DNA of 64,000 bases, taken from positions 3,052-67,051 of the forward strand of contig JBDKFK010000006.1 of NCBI GenBank assembly GCA_039798745.1. Direction: 5' to 3'. Source of the stretch: JBDKFK01 sp039798745 (GTDB lineage Bacteria > Patescibacteriota > Microgenomatia > UBA1406 > GWC2-37-13). The notes under the pieces are model-generated. The model saw nothing but the letters and a program-made list of their open reading frames with translations, did not search any database and was not told where the DNA came from. Every line of letters starts with the position of its first letter. Position 1 is the stretch's first letter. Positions 39,851 through 49,251 of this stretch are shown here, piece by piece. A program made the translations under genes and the position numbers.

Positions 39851-40875
39851 CTTAAATTAGCGGCGATAACAGATACATATGATGATATGTCCTTAGAGTT
39901 TGACTGAGCTAGTGGATTAGCCACTAGATTCTGTGCAAGATTAACAGACTGCGTGGGGAGTGAAAAATACGCCTGAATTTTCTGAGGAAGCTGGGCAATG
40001 TAGTTATCAAAGTTAAATATCTGTATCTCTTCGACTCTGAGATTATATTTATCCCGTGCCATGGCGACCATTTTTTCGAGCTCCTGGAACAGTTCCTTGA
40101 GTAACGGCATAACTATTGACTCAATATTGTATGAAGCATCTTTGTTGAGACCTATGGTCTTGAGCACTTCGTACACTTTTTTCTCTTCCCAGTTAAGGTT
40201 CACCATAATATCACGTACAAACAAATCAAGGCCGATTTTGAGAGTACGGGCAACCATGATTAGGGACAGTTGATTATCAACCAGGTAAATCGATGAGTTG
40301 GAAAAACCAAAGTTGAGAATGAGCGTGGCATTGCCTTTAAATGTTACCGCTTCAGAGAATAGTCGTCCGCAGGCACTCAGCTCATTTTCGAGTGTGTCAG
40401 GAATAAGTCCGGCCATCTCGACCGACTTTTCAACCTGACTTACTATTTTGCGTGGTGAGGCGACTATAAGAAGCAGTACTTTATGAGTCTTGGGGTCTTC
40501 GCGAAGTATCTCAAGATCCATACTTGTTTCTTCGATAGGCATAGGGATAAACTCATCGGCCTGGTAATGAATTGCTGAAAGGAGTTCTTTTTCCTTCAGT
40601 TTCGGCATCTCAATGATCTGGGAAAATGTATAGCCGTCGGGGATAATAACATGAGCGGTTCTGCTTTTATTCTTAAGGGTGCCATAGAGTTTTGATATAA
40701 CCTCACCCTGCTTCTCAACTATCTTTTCATTTTCGGAAGAAAAAAATAAAGGAGTGGTGGGTTCAGAGGCAAGGGAAATAAGCTCAATTTTCTTATTTTT
40801 TGTATCATATTTGATCTCGGACACACGAGTATATTTTTCGTTTATCTCCAGTGCAAAATCGTTGTTCATATACAA
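39847..40875 (-). CDS. pilM: Type IV pilus assembly ATPase-fold protein PilM
   Basis: 342 aa, actin-fold protein of the FtsA/PilM family. The N-terminal strand FALEINEKYTRVSEI and the segment ATLILNFGFSNSSIYLV correspond to the phosphate loops; VIIPDGYTFSQIIEMP and EEIQIFNF are further family features. It links PilN on the inner membrane to the cytoplasmic motor. AATACT lies 6 nt before the ATG. First gene of pilMNO. Confidence 0.88.
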   Translation of the reverse strand: MYMNNDFALEINEKYTRVSEIKYDTKNKKIELISLASEPTTPLFFSSENEKIVEKQGEVISKLYGTLKNKSRTAHVIIPDGYTFSQIIEMPKLKEKELLSAIHYQADEFIPMPIEETSMDLEILREDPKTHKVLLLIVASPRKIVSQVEKSVEMAGLIPDTLENELSACGRLFSEAVTFKGNATLILNFGFSNSSIYLVDNQLSLIMVARTLKIGLDLFVRDIMVNLNWEEKKVYEVLKTIGLNKDASYNIESIVMPLLKELFQELEKMVAMARDKYNLRVEEIQIFNFDNYIAQLPQKIQAYFSLPTQSVNLAQNLVANPLAQSNSKDISSYVSVIAANLR

Positions 40876-40964
40876 TAAGTATTCACAATATTAATCGGTA
40901 AGTCAAGAGAAAAGCCCTACAATTCATGCTATTACAACCGCCGAAATACATTCGGGATCCTTTA

Positions 40965-41513
40965 CTAATAGTTTCTTAACTTCAACTTAGTTCGATAGGT
41001 TATGCTCGCCCTTTCTTCCTGGCGCGTTGATGTGCCACCTGCTGACACAGTAAACTGTACGTTAATGAGAGGGGGAGCTGCTCCGTTAGGCCGTGAGCAC
41101 GTAAGAGCAAAATCGCTCACAACAACGGTTGACTTGGTAATATCATTGGTAGCATTGACTATTGATGAACTTGAAGCTATGCGATCGTTACTTACACTAA
41201 AGCGAAACCAGTTACCCTCATCATCACGAAAGTAATCGGCATCACCTGTGTCACCTGCATCATCACAGACCGCGTTGCCTCCGGTACCAGCGTCATTAAT
41301 GGATACAGCATTTAGTTTGACGGTAGACTCAATAATAGCCAGAGCAGTATCACCCTGTCGTTTAACTTCCGAGAGCTGATAAATTTTGAGCTCCTGTTGG
41401 AGTATTGCTACTATTACAGAAAATATCGCGGGAATGATCATGCCAATGACCGCGATTACTACTATAACTTCGATCAGTGTAAATCCTTTGTGTGTGTTTC
41501 TGTTAAGTTTCAT
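40965..41513 (-). CDS. Prepilin-like protein (minor pilin)
   Basis: 182 aa. KGFTLIEVIVVIAVIGMIIPA is a class III prepilin leader and N-terminal helix with Gly at -1 and Glu at +5. The exported part is beta-rich and Asp/Gly-rich (DDAGDTGDADYF). Fourth-last gene of the minus-strand pilus operon; probably a minor pilin (GspI/J-like position). Confidence 0.85.
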   Translation of the reverse strand: MKLNRNTHKGFTLIEVIVVIAVIGMIIPAIFSVIVAILQQELKIYQLSEVKRQGDTALAIIESTVKLNAVSINDAGTGGNAVCDDAGDTGDADYFRDDEGNWFRFSVSNDRIASSSSIVNATNDITKSTVVVSDFALTCSRPNGAAPPLINVQFTVSAGGTSTRQEERASITYRTKLKLRNY

Positions 41514-41517
41514 ACTG

Positions 41518-41973
41518 CTATTGCTCCCATATCGAAAGTACCGAATCTATGGGGATTGTATATATTTTACCCGCCTCAGCCCATTCAACAACTATTTTGG
41601 CGTTTACCTGATATTTAAAACCATCAGCGCTGGAAACGCTGACAAGATTGAGCGTTCTTTTATAAAAATTATCAAGATCATTGCCGCATGGCGGCGATGA
41701 TGACCAGGAGAGAGTAGCAATACAATAATCGGTGCCGATACCATTACTTGCGCGGGCAGTAAACGCATTCCAGTCTGTTTCTTTTTCTGAACGAAGCCAC
41801 TCTACAGCTTCTTCCGCGTATCGGGTACCAAGAATTTTATGCTCATCTGTCTTCATATTGCGCAGAATAATAGCCACAACGGCGGCCGCCGATACAAAAA
41901 AAAGACTCACAACAGAAACGAAAACAAGTACTTCAATAAGTGAAAACGCTTTGCGGGATGTTTTAACAGGCAT
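41518..41973 (-). CDS. Prepilin-like protein with Ala at -1
   Basis: 151 aa. The prepilin site reads RKAFSLIEVLVFV: Ala replaces Gly at the -1 position, while the Glu at +5 is kept. A small soluble domain with two cysteines follows. It overlaps the upstream pilin gene by 11 nt. Likely a minor pilin of PilV/GspI type. Confidence 0.8.
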   Translation of the reverse strand: MPVKTSRKAFSLIEVLVFVSVVSLFFVSAAAVVAIILRNMKTDEHKILGTRYAEEAVEWLRSEKETDWNAFTARASNGIGTDYCIATLSWSSSPPCGNDLDNFYKRTLNLVSVSSADGFKYQVNAKIVVEWAEAGKIYTIPIDSVLSIWEQ

Positions 41974-42463
41974 ATTTTGCTCCTTCTTCGATTAGGCCAT
42001 TGGTGCTTATCATAACTTCAACGCATTTGTTAAGTGTGCCGCTGTTTATGGTAATCGTTATAGGATTAGGTGAATCAAGTGCGAAGCTCAGCGGATGAAA
42101 CCGTATTTCTGTAGCACCGGTAAGCGTCGCAGTTACACCATCAGGAAAAGCGTAGGTAGATATAGTATTAAACGATGTGCATACATTATCGCAACACATA
42201 CGAAGGAAATAGTTAGGATCAGCGAATGCTACTTCATACCCATCAAAGTCTTCACATGAAAACCCGCCGATATCTCCCGCGCGTGCCTTGCTTTTGGCCA
42301 GTTCGAGAATGTCAACAAACTTCTTTACCTCGGCATCAAACTTTTTTTCTGCAGTGAACCCATTGTAGTTAGCAATCGAGATACCAAAAAAAAGAGTCAT
42401 AATAGCAATCACCACAATAAGCTCAATAAGTGTGAAACCGGCATGTTTGTTGGTAGAGGACAT
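41963..42463 (-). CDS. Prepilin-like protein (GspH/FimT-like)
   Basis: 166 aa from the ATG at 42463, 2 nt after the upstream stop; an upstream extension is rejected. AGFTLIELIVVIAIMTLFFG is the class III prepilin helix; the C-terminal domain with FDAEVKKFVDILELAKSKARAGD resembles GspH/FimT minor pilins. Four cysteines may form disulphides. Confidence 0.85.
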   Translation of the reverse strand: MSSTNKHAGFTLIELIVVIAIMTLFFGISIANYNGFTAEKKFDAEVKKFVDILELAKSKARAGDIGGFSCEDFDGYEVAFADPNYFLRMCCDNVCTSFNTISTYAFPDGVTATLTGATEIRFHPLSFALDSPNPITITINSGTLNKCVEVMISTNGLIEEGAKYAC

Positions 42464-42465
42464 AG

Positions 42466-42912
42466 TTATTTTACTCCGTAGGGGCCGACGCAATAATTAC
42501 AGGACTGTGTGCCGGCACCGCTGTTACAATCGCCGCATGAGTTGGTGTCGCTCCCTTCCATACTAGCACCCAGCGTATAATCGATACCGTCTGAGGTGTA
42601 GTAGTAGGTAATATTCTGCGACGCTTTTGGATCGTTGGGAATATTTTTGAGATAGGTACCGTCTATACATCCACCGGGATCGCATATATCTCCGCCCCAC
42701 GTGACACTCAGAGGATATGTGTTGTTGGAGCTGCGGTACAGTTCGAGTGCTGAACGGACAACTTCAAGGTCACTTTTGCGTTTGGCATCGCGTGATTGTT
42801 TGGAAAACTGCGTATACGAAAAGAGACCCACAGATGCAAGTAACCCGATAATTGTAGCTACGACCAGTATCTCAACAAGGGTAAACGCGTCTTTTTTAAA
42901 TGGTTTGATCAT
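42466..42912 (-). CDS. Prepilin-like protein with Ala at -1
   Basis: 148 aa. DAFTLVEILVVATIIGLLASVGLFSY is the prepilin helix with Ala at -1. The body, SKQSRDAKRKSDLEVVRSALELY, is the major-pilin alpha-1 continuation, and NNTYPL begins the globular domain. Cys pairs near the C-terminus (CGDCNSG, CNYC) suggest disulphides. Its start overlaps the upstream gene's stop (ATGA). Confidence 0.85.
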   Translation of the reverse strand: MIKPFKKDAFTLVEILVVATIIGLLASVGLFSYTQFSKQSRDAKRKSDLEVVRSALELYRSSNNTYPLSVTWGGDICDPGGCIDGTYLKNIPNDPKASQNITYYYTSDGIDYTLGASMEGSDTNSCGDCNSGAGTQSCNYCVGPYGVK

Positions 42913-43334
42913 TGTGTATTGCTGAGGCAGTAATTGCTATCGGACTCGCTTTCAAGAGTGGCGCAAAGAGTGTAGTTACTATCGGAACAGCCGGTGCATT
43001 CATAGGGTGCCACCGTTTTGGGATCAACAGGAGCCACAGAAATGAGCGCGGTTGTAGGATTGGGGCATGTGATATCGGTGAATGTATAGATGCCTCCCAC
43101 AGAAACGGGAGTGGGATAGTTGAATCCACAGATAGAATAGTATGATTCCAGACCGTTCGAGATAGTTTTGAGATCGCCTTTACGACGCGCGTCACGAGAT
43201 TTTTTCTGAACAGTAGAATAAGAAGCAATGCCAAGAGTTATGAGAATTGCAATAACACCAATAACTACAAGCATTTCCAGAAGAGTGAATCCATGGCGTG
43301 AAGCTTTGTTTGAATTACTATTAAATATATTCAT
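42909..43334 (-). CDS. Prepilin-like protein
   Basis: 141 aa. HGFTLLEMLVVIGVIAILITLG is the class III prepilin helix with Gly at -1. KKSRDARRKGDLKTISNGLESYY continues as the alpha-1 helix. TAGTAT lies 6 nt before the ATG, so this cistron has its own leaderless promoter. Confidence 0.87.
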   Translation of the reverse strand: MNIFNSNSNKASRHGFTLLEMLVVIGVIAILITLGIASYSTVQKKSRDARRKGDLKTISNGLESYYSICGFNYPTPVSVGGIYTFTDITCPNPTTALISVAPVDPKTVAPYECTGCSDSNYTLCATLESESDSNYCLSNTQ

Positions 43335-43369
43335 ATATACATACTACAAATTTTATAAGCGCTATACAA

Positions 43370-43846
43370 TCAAGGCTCGTTTATACGGTACACTTTGCCT
43401 GAAGAACAATTATAGTTGGTCGTATTGCAGTCGTCACTAATGGTATTTTCATCGGCTGTATTTTCGGCGCACGCGCAGAGTGTGTACTTAAGAGTATCAC
43501 CGGTATTGCGCTCATAGTAATAATACGTCTGAGGTTGACCTATGGGTTCTTTGGGCATGTGAGACATATACAGGTTGCCGGTACAGCTGCCCCCACTTCC
43601 ATCGGAAGTCCAGCAGTCGTCTATTGCACGTATGAATGTATCAGTCGCGGGGTATGATGGGGGACTCTGATCCTGCTTATAAAGTTCAAGGGCTTTTTGT
43701 ATCTGATGAAGATCACTTACACGTTTTGCATCACGGGTACGTTCGCGGGCGGCCATAAAGTTGGGAACTAGCAACGAAGAAAGTCCTCCTATGATTGCTA
43801 TAACCACCAGTAGCTCAACCAGTGTAAAACCCCGTAATTTATTCAT
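43370..43846 (-). CDS. Prepilin-like protein
   Basis: 158 aa. RGFTLVELLVVIAIIGGLSSL with Gly at -1 and Glu at +5; ERTRDAKRVSDLHQIQKALELY follows. Several C-terminal cysteines. TATAGT lies 8 nt before the ATG. First pilin of the minus-strand cluster. Confidence 0.88.
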   Translation of the reverse strand: MNKLRGFTLVELLVVIAIIGGLSSLLVPNFMAARERTRDAKRVSDLHQIQKALELYKQDQSPPSYPATDTFIRAIDDCWTSDGSGGSCTGNLYMSHMPKEPIGQPQTYYYYERNTGDTLKYTLCACAENTADENTISDDCNTTNYNCSSGKVYRINEP

Positions 43847-43897
43847 TCAATGATACTATAGTCGAAAATAATAGGCTAAGTCAAGAGGTGAACCTGG

Positions 43898-44572
43898 TTA
43901 CGAAGCTGCTATATGCTTTAAGTTGGTCTTGATATTTATAAGAACCGCATCAAGTGCTAACTGAGGATTGAGGTTATTGTTCTGTAATAGCTGTTTCGTT
44001 TGCAGTATTTTCTTGATAAGCGGTATAAGGTGGTGAAGCTCCTGTTTGAACTGTGTGTGATAGTAGACAGTAATTTCGTCAAGAAGCAGGAGCGCTTCAT
44101 CTCTGGTAATGCCGGTTATACTTTTTTCACCCATAAAAGAATACGCTTCGCTCTGTTTGAGACGGTCCAGAAATGCCTGTGTTTCGGGACGAATGGTAAA
44201 AAGCTGCCGGTCATGGATATCCAGGTCAATAAGCTGTGAGCGTGATCTAATGGTCGGGAGTACGCGTTCGGCGTTGGAAGCGAGCATAATAAACAGGTTA
44301 TCTTCGTTTTTCTCCTCGAGTGTTTTAAGAAGCGCATTTTGTGCTTCAAGATTTGCCCCATCCATATCGTACAACACAAAAAGACGCTTGTTCTGTGCTG
44401 TCGCAGTTATTATTTCTCGTTTGATGGCGCGTACCTGATCAATCGTTATCTCCGTTTTGACAGGTCGTATTTCAAAAACATAATAAGGGGCAACGGCCTG
44501 GTCCTTTATGACGGTACCAACATACTCTGTTAGTTTGTCCTGACGTTTTGAGATAACTATGCGTGGTTTCAT
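43898..44572 (-). CDS. holB: DNA polymerase III delta'-like clamp-loader subunit
   Basis: 224 aa. MDGANLEAQNALLKTLEE is the DnaX/HolB clamp-loader signature (sensor 1 region), followed by IRSRSQLIDLD, the SRC-like motif. The Walker A part is missing, as in delta' subunits, and the protein is shorter than typical (~330 aa). It probably helps load the sliding clamp. It is divergent from pilB. Confidence 0.7.
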   Translation of the reverse strand: MKPRIVISKRQDKLTEYVGTVIKDQAVAPYYVFEIRPVKTEITIDQVRAIKREIITATAQNKRLFVLYDMDGANLEAQNALLKTLEEKNEDNLFIMLASNAERVLPTIRSRSQLIDLDIHDRQLFTIRPETQAFLDRLKQSEAYSFMGEKSITGITRDEALLLLDEITVYYHTQFKQELHHLIPLIKKILQTKQLLQNNNLNPQLALDAVLINIKTNLKHIAAS

Positions 44573-44624
44573 AAGTAATATAACTAATATTGCATTTTAC
44601 CAAAATCATTATTATATTGACATT

Positions 44625-46331
44625 ATGTCTATTTCGCCGAAACTGTTTCTTGATGAATTGGTCAAAGATAATGTTCTTGATAAAGCGACTGCCGACAAAT
44701 ACGAAGTCGACGCGCTGAAACGTGAAATACCTATAGATGTATATTTACTTCAGGAAACAAACCTTGCTAAGGAAACTATTCTCAAGATAAAGGCTTCATA
44801 CCTAAACGTGCCCTATGTAGATATATCTACAACAGCCAACGACTCACAGGCGCTTACGATGGTGCCGGAGTCTGTAGCTCGTCGCTATGGCATAGTGCCT
44901 TACCTGTATGATGGTAAAAATGAGACCATTTCAATAGCTACTGACGATCCTCTAAACGTAACTCTTACAGACTTCCTTGAGAAAAAAACAAACAAGAAGA
45001 TAATACTTGCACTCGCTAATTTTGAGGATGTACAGAAAGCTATTAACCTATGGTACACCCAGGGACTATCGCCGGAAGTAAAAGAAGCATTACGAGAAGT
45101 AGGGGAGAATAAAACAACTCAGGTCGTAGCCAGTACAACCATCCGCGAGGCGCCAATGGCAAAAATAGTAAATACGATACTTGAGTTTGCCGTAAAAAGC
45201 CGCGCATCAGATATACATATCGAACCACAGGAACAGAAAACCCGTGTACGTTATAGAATAGACGGCATCCTTCAAGAAAAACTTTCCCTCCCCAAAGGTA
45301 TTCACGATTCTCTGGTTTCACGCATCAAAATTCTGTCTGAAATGAAGATTGATGAAAAACGCATACCTCAGGATGGACGGTTCGGCTTTAAGCTGGGGAA
45401 CGAAGAGGTAGATTTGCGTGTAAACACCCTGCCTACAGTAAACGGTGAAAAAATTGTTATGCGACTTCTGAAAAAAACAGGAGGACTGCCAACTCTAAGT
45501 GATCTGGGACTGCGAGGATCACAGTTTAAAGATCTGGAAGAGGCCGTATCAAAACCATATGGAATTATTCTTGTCACCGGACCGACAGGATCAGGAAAAA
45601 CAACTACTCTGTACTCAATACTTACGCGCTTAAATAAACAAAGCGTAAATATCTCAACCCTCGAAGATCCTGTAGAGTATCAGATATCCGGAATTAACCA
45701 GGTTCAGATAAACACACAGGCAGGGTTAACCTTCGCAAACGGTCTGCGCTCATTTTTGCGTCAGGATCCAAACATTATTCTGGTAGGAGAAATCCGCGAT
45801 GCCGAAACAACACAGCTTGCGATACAGGCAGCACTTACCGGACATCTCGTGTTCTCAACACTACACACCAACGACGCCGCAACAGCCATACCGCGTCTTA
45901 TAGATCTTGGCGGTGAACCGTTTCTCATCGCTTCGGTACTGAACGCCTCGGTAGCTCAGCGTATAGTACGCAAAATCTGTTCTCATTGTATCGAAACATA
46001 TGAGCCTCCCGAAGCAATCAAAGTAAATATCAGAGAAATACTCGGTGATCTGCTGCCAAAACAGTACCGCGATGGCAAACCTATGATCCTATCCAGGGGA
46101 CACGGATGCAACGAGTGTGGACTTACCGGCTATCTGGGACGCGTCGCGATATTTGAAGTCTTGAAAATAACTCCATCGGTAAATAAGATGATATTGCAGG
46201 AGTCGTCGGCAAAAGAAATAGAAAACGAAGCAAAAAAAACCGGCCTCATAATAATGAAGCAGGACGGTTATCTTAAGGTCCTTGAGGGAGTTACCACCAT
46301 TGAGGAAGTACTGCGTGTCGCAGAAGTTTGA
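44625..46331 (+). CDS. pilB: Type IV pilus extension ATPase PilB
   Basis: 568 aa from the ATG at 44625, 6 nt after TATATT; upstream codons in frame are rejected. N-terminal MshEN-like domain (residues ~1-150), then the GspE ATPase: Walker A GPTGSGKTTT, Asp box EDPVEYQI, Walker B with GEIRDAETTQLA, His box TGHLVFSTLHTND. CSHCIE and CNECGLTG form the zinc-binding tetracysteine typical of PilB. Powers pilus polymerisation. Confidence 0.95.
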   Translation: MSISPKLFLDELVKDNVLDKATADKYEVDALKREIPIDVYLLQETNLAKETILKIKASYLNVPYVDISTTANDSQALTMVPESVARRYGIVPYLYDGKNETISIATDDPLNVTLTDFLEKKTNKKIILALANFEDVQKAINLWYTQGLSPEVKEALREVGENKTTQVVASTTIREAPMAKIVNTILEFAVKSRASDIHIEPQEQKTRVRYRIDGILQEKLSLPKGIHDSLVSRIKILSEMKIDEKRIPQDGRFGFKLGNEEVDLRVNTLPTVNGEKIVMRLLKKTGGLPTLSDLGLRGSQFKDLEEAVSKPYGIILVTGPTGSGKTTTLYSILTRLNKQSVNISTLEDPVEYQISGINQVQINTQAGLTFANGLRSFLRQDPNIILVGEIRDAETTQLAIQAALTGHLVFSTLHTNDAATAIPRLIDLGGEPFLIASVLNASVAQRIVRKICSHCIETYEPPEAIKVNIREILGDLLPKQYRDGKPMILSRGHGCNECGLTGYLGRVAIFEVLKITPSVNKMILQESSAKEIENEAKKTGLIIMKQDGYLKVLEGVTTIEEVLRVAEV

Positions 46332-46346
46332 TTATATATACATATT

Positions 46347-47402
46347 ATGATAGATATAAACAGTCTTTTTCAGCTAACAATTGAACGTCAGGCGTCGGAT
46401 CTGCATATTGCACCCGACTATTTCCCTACGCTCAGAATAAACGGGGAGCTGTATCCGCTGAAAGTTTTTGAGACAGTAACCAAAGAGATAGCTGAACAAC
46501 TGCTTTTTTCCATATTAAATCCGGAACAGAAGACAAACCTTATAGCAAACAAAGAAATTGATTTCGGATTTGAGTTTGGCGGCTATCGTTTTAGAGGAAA
46601 CATATTTTATACCAAAAACCGACCGAGCGGCGTATTCCGGCTTATTGCGTCTCAGATAAAATCTATAGACGATCTACAACTGCCTTCCGTATTTCATGAT
46701 CTTACGCATCTCAATCACGGACTGGTACTGGTGACAGGGCCGACAGGTGAGGGTAAATCAACTACACTGGCTTCACTTATAAATGAGATTAATAAAACTC
46801 AGGCAAAAAATATTATTACTATCGAAGATCCGATTGAGTATGTATACCCTCAGGCAAAATCACTTATTAATCAGCGTGAGCTGCATCTAGATACACACTC
46901 GTGGACGGTCGCCCTACGGTCAGCTCTTCGTGAAGATCCCGACGTAGTACTGGTAGGAGAGATGCGCGACTACGATACCATTCAGGCCGTATTAACCATA
47001 GCCGAAACAGGCCATCTTGTATTCTCAACGCTACACACAAGTACCACCCCTGAAGCAATCAACCGTATTATCGATGTATTCCCTGCGCATCAACAAAATC
47101 AGATAAAAAGTCAACTGTCATCGGTGCTGCAGGCCATCATCTCGCAGAGACTGGTGCCCGACTCCGAAAAGAAAACCAGAATACCCGCACTTGAGATACT
47201 CATAAACACACCCGCCGTGTCATCGATTATCCGCGACGGTAAGGTATTCCTTCTTGATAACGTGCTGGAAACGAATGAAAAAGACAATATGATTCTCTTT
47301 GAAAAATATCTGGCAAAACTGTATCAGCGCGGTTCGATCACCAAAGAAACCGCCCTTGCGTATGCCATACGATCTAATGAAATTAAAAAATTCCTTACAT
47401 AA
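46347..47402 (+). CDS. pilT: Type IV pilus retraction ATPase PilT
   Basis: 351 aa. Walker A GPTGEGKSTT, Asp box EDPIEYV, Walker B segment VVLVGEMRDYDT and TGHLVFSTLHTS are present. It lacks the zinc tetracysteine, as expected of PilT. Fourteen nt after pilB and 2 nt before pilC, so pilB-pilT-pilC are co-transcribed. It drives pilus depolymerisation and retraction. Confidence 0.93.
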   Translation: MIDINSLFQLTIERQASDLHIAPDYFPTLRINGELYPLKVFETVTKEIAEQLLFSILNPEQKTNLIANKEIDFGFEFGGYRFRGNIFYTKNRPSGVFRLIASQIKSIDDLQLPSVFHDLTHLNHGLVLVTGPTGEGKSTTLASLINEINKTQAKNIITIEDPIEYVYPQAKSLINQRELHLDTHSWTVALRSALREDPDVVLVGEMRDYDTIQAVLTIAETGHLVFSTLHTSTTPEAINRIIDVFPAHQQNQIKSQLSSVLQAIISQRLVPDSEKKTRIPALEILINTPAVSSIIRDGKVFLLDNVLETNEKDNMILFEKYLAKLYQRGSITKETALAYAIRSNEIKKFLT

Positions 47403-47404
47403 TA

Positions 47405-48607
47405 ATGTTCTTTGAATACAAAGCTCTCAAAAAGAATAAAGTAGTAAAGGGCAAAGTTGAAGCAAACGATCAGGCAGACGCAATACGATATCTGAAAAAC
47501 AATGATTATTTTCCGATCGAAGTAAAAAAAGTAACATCTTCGAGTTTTGCGATTCTTGATACTTTTTTCAATCGTGTGACATTTAACGATGTTGTTGACT
47601 TCACCAGACAGATTGCGATCATGTTGAACGCAGGACTCACTCTTATTGACTGCTTCGAGATTCTGAGACGACAGATAACCAGGCCATTGCTTCTGAAGAT
47701 TGTAGAAGACATTGATCGCGAAGTACGAGGAGGAAAAAGCTTCTCTGAGACCTTGAAAAAGTATCCGGAACATTTCTCAGATCTTTATATTTCTCTTGTA
47801 AAGTCGGGCGAGGCCTCGGGTAAGCTGAGTGAGATATTGCTCAAACTTGCAGAAAATCTAGAGAAGCAGCGGGAGTTTCAGGGGAAAATTAAAGGAGCAC
47901 TTATATATCCGCTGATCGTTATTATCGGTATGATAAGCGTAATGTTTATAATGGTAACCTTTGTGGTACCGAAGCTTCTTGGTCTGTATAAAGACTTTAA
48001 TATACCACTCCCTGTATCCACACAGATACTTATTATAATATCTTCTTTTACTTCCAAGTTCTGGCCACTTATAATCGTAGCGGTGTTCTTTGGCATTACG
48101 TTCATGCGAAGATATCTAAAAACAAAACAGGGAAAGCTGCTCTACGATCAGATGCTTTTAAGAATCCCCATGATTAAAAATGTTATAAAAATTGCAGTAC
48201 TGGTTGACTCTACGCGTACTCTGGCCATTCTCATCGGCTCGGGGGTGTCAATCCTTGACGGACTAAATATAGTTATAGAGACAACATCAAACTCTATATT
48301 TCAACAGGCATTTAAAAGCATTACGAAACAGGTCGAAAAAGGTGTGTCACTGGGGCAGGCAATGACCAACGAAGGGATCTTTCCACCGATTCTTGTACAA
48401 ATGACTACTGTAGGCGAACAGACAGGGCATCTTGATGATACATTGCTCCGTATATCGAGATACTTTGAAATGGAGTCAGAGCTGGCAGTAAAAACACTCA
48501 CTACACTTATCGAACCCGCAATTCTTGTATTCCTGGGTGTGGGTGTAGGATTCCTGGTAATGTCGGTTATTACGCCTATATACAATCTAACGACATCGTT
48601 CAAGTAA
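47405..48607 (+). CDS. pilC: Type IV pilus inner-membrane platform protein PilC
   Basis: 400 aa. Two GspF domains, each with LxxxL-type helices and ending in a membrane segment (YPLIVIIGMISVMFIMVTFV; LIEPAILVFLGVGVGFLVMS). FTRQIAIMLNAGLTLIDCFEIL starts the first domain. Acts as the pivot turned by the PilB/PilT ATPases. Confidence 0.93.
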   Translation: MFFEYKALKKNKVVKGKVEANDQADAIRYLKNNDYFPIEVKKVTSSSFAILDTFFNRVTFNDVVDFTRQIAIMLNAGLTLIDCFEILRRQITRPLLLKIVEDIDREVRGGKSFSETLKKYPEHFSDLYISLVKSGEASGKLSEILLKLAENLEKQREFQGKIKGALIYPLIVIIGMISVMFIMVTFVVPKLLGLYKDFNIPLPVSTQILIIISSFTSKFWPLIIVAVFFGITFMRRYLKTKQGKLLYDQMLLRIPMIKNVIKIAVLVDSTRTLAILIGSGVSILDGLNIVIETTSNSIFQQAFKSITKQVEKGVSLGQAMTNEGIFPPILVQMTTVGEQTGHLDDTLLRISRYFEMESELAVKTLTTLIEPAILVFLGVGVGFLVMSVITPIYNLTTSFK

Positions 48608-48673
48608 TGTATTGACAATTATCATATAAATGTATATACATAAAGTAAGCAGAAGTGTTAGGGGATAATGGGC

Positions 48674-48703
48674 TTGACAAGGTTTAAAATTCTGTAGTAT
48701 TAT
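48674..48703 (+). promoter_or_regulatory. Strong promoter before the major pilin gene
   Basis: TTGACA (48674-48679), 18-bp spacer, TATTAT (48698-48703); the ATG follows after 9 nt. The strength fits an abundant pilin, expressed separately from pilBTC. Confidence 0.75.
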
Positions 48704-48712
48704 AAATCAATT

Positions 48713-49246
48713 ATGAAAAAATTTATGTACTCTCAAAAAGGTTTCACTCTCGTTGAATTACTTATCGTAATAGCACTCCTCGGCGCATTGGCTGTAGGAC
48801 TATTAGCTGCTCTTGATCCATTTGAACAGCTTAAGAAAGGAACTGACACTGGAGTACGTAATACGGTATCAGAGGTACATGGATCTATCATAAGATTCTA
48901 CGCAATAAAAAATAATATGCCTTGGTGTCCCGACGGAGGAAGCGCGGGTGTCGGCACATGTTTAGCAGATCCTACATGGACAGACCTTGCCACAGAACCA
49001 ATGGCCACTGCTATAACAAACATAGTAGCAGCCGGCGAACTAAAGGCCGACTTTACAGCGCTCGCAGCCAACAACCTGACAAAGATATTCATAGTAGGCG
49101 ATCAGACTAACAGTACGGTTGAAGTATGTTACAAGCCGACAGCTAAGTCATTCATTGCCGATCCGAATACTAAATTCGACAATACCGGCGCTGAAAATGC
49201 ATCATGCTCTTCCACAGCCGGAGGTTGCTACTGGTGCGTTAAATAA
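48713..49246 (+). CDS. Type IV pilin (candidate major pilin)
   Basis: 177 aa. QKGFTLVELLIVIALLGALAVGLL is a canonical class III prepilin site and helix, followed by an alpha-1 continuation and a beta-rich head. Four or more cysteines near the end (CYKPT, CSSTAGGCYWC) suggest disulphide bridging. A strong TTGACA promoter and its position after pilC make it the most likely major pilin. Prepilin peptidase PilD is not in the window. Confidence 0.88.
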   Translation: MKKFMYSQKGFTLVELLIVIALLGALAVGLLAALDPFEQLKKGTDTGVRNTVSEVHGSIIRFYAIKNNMPWCPDGGSAGVGTCLADPTWTDLATEPMATAITNIVAAGELKADFTALAANNLTKIFIVGDQTNSTVEVCYKPTAKSFIADPNTKFDNTGAENASCSSTAGGCYWCVK

Positions 49247-49251
49247 ACACC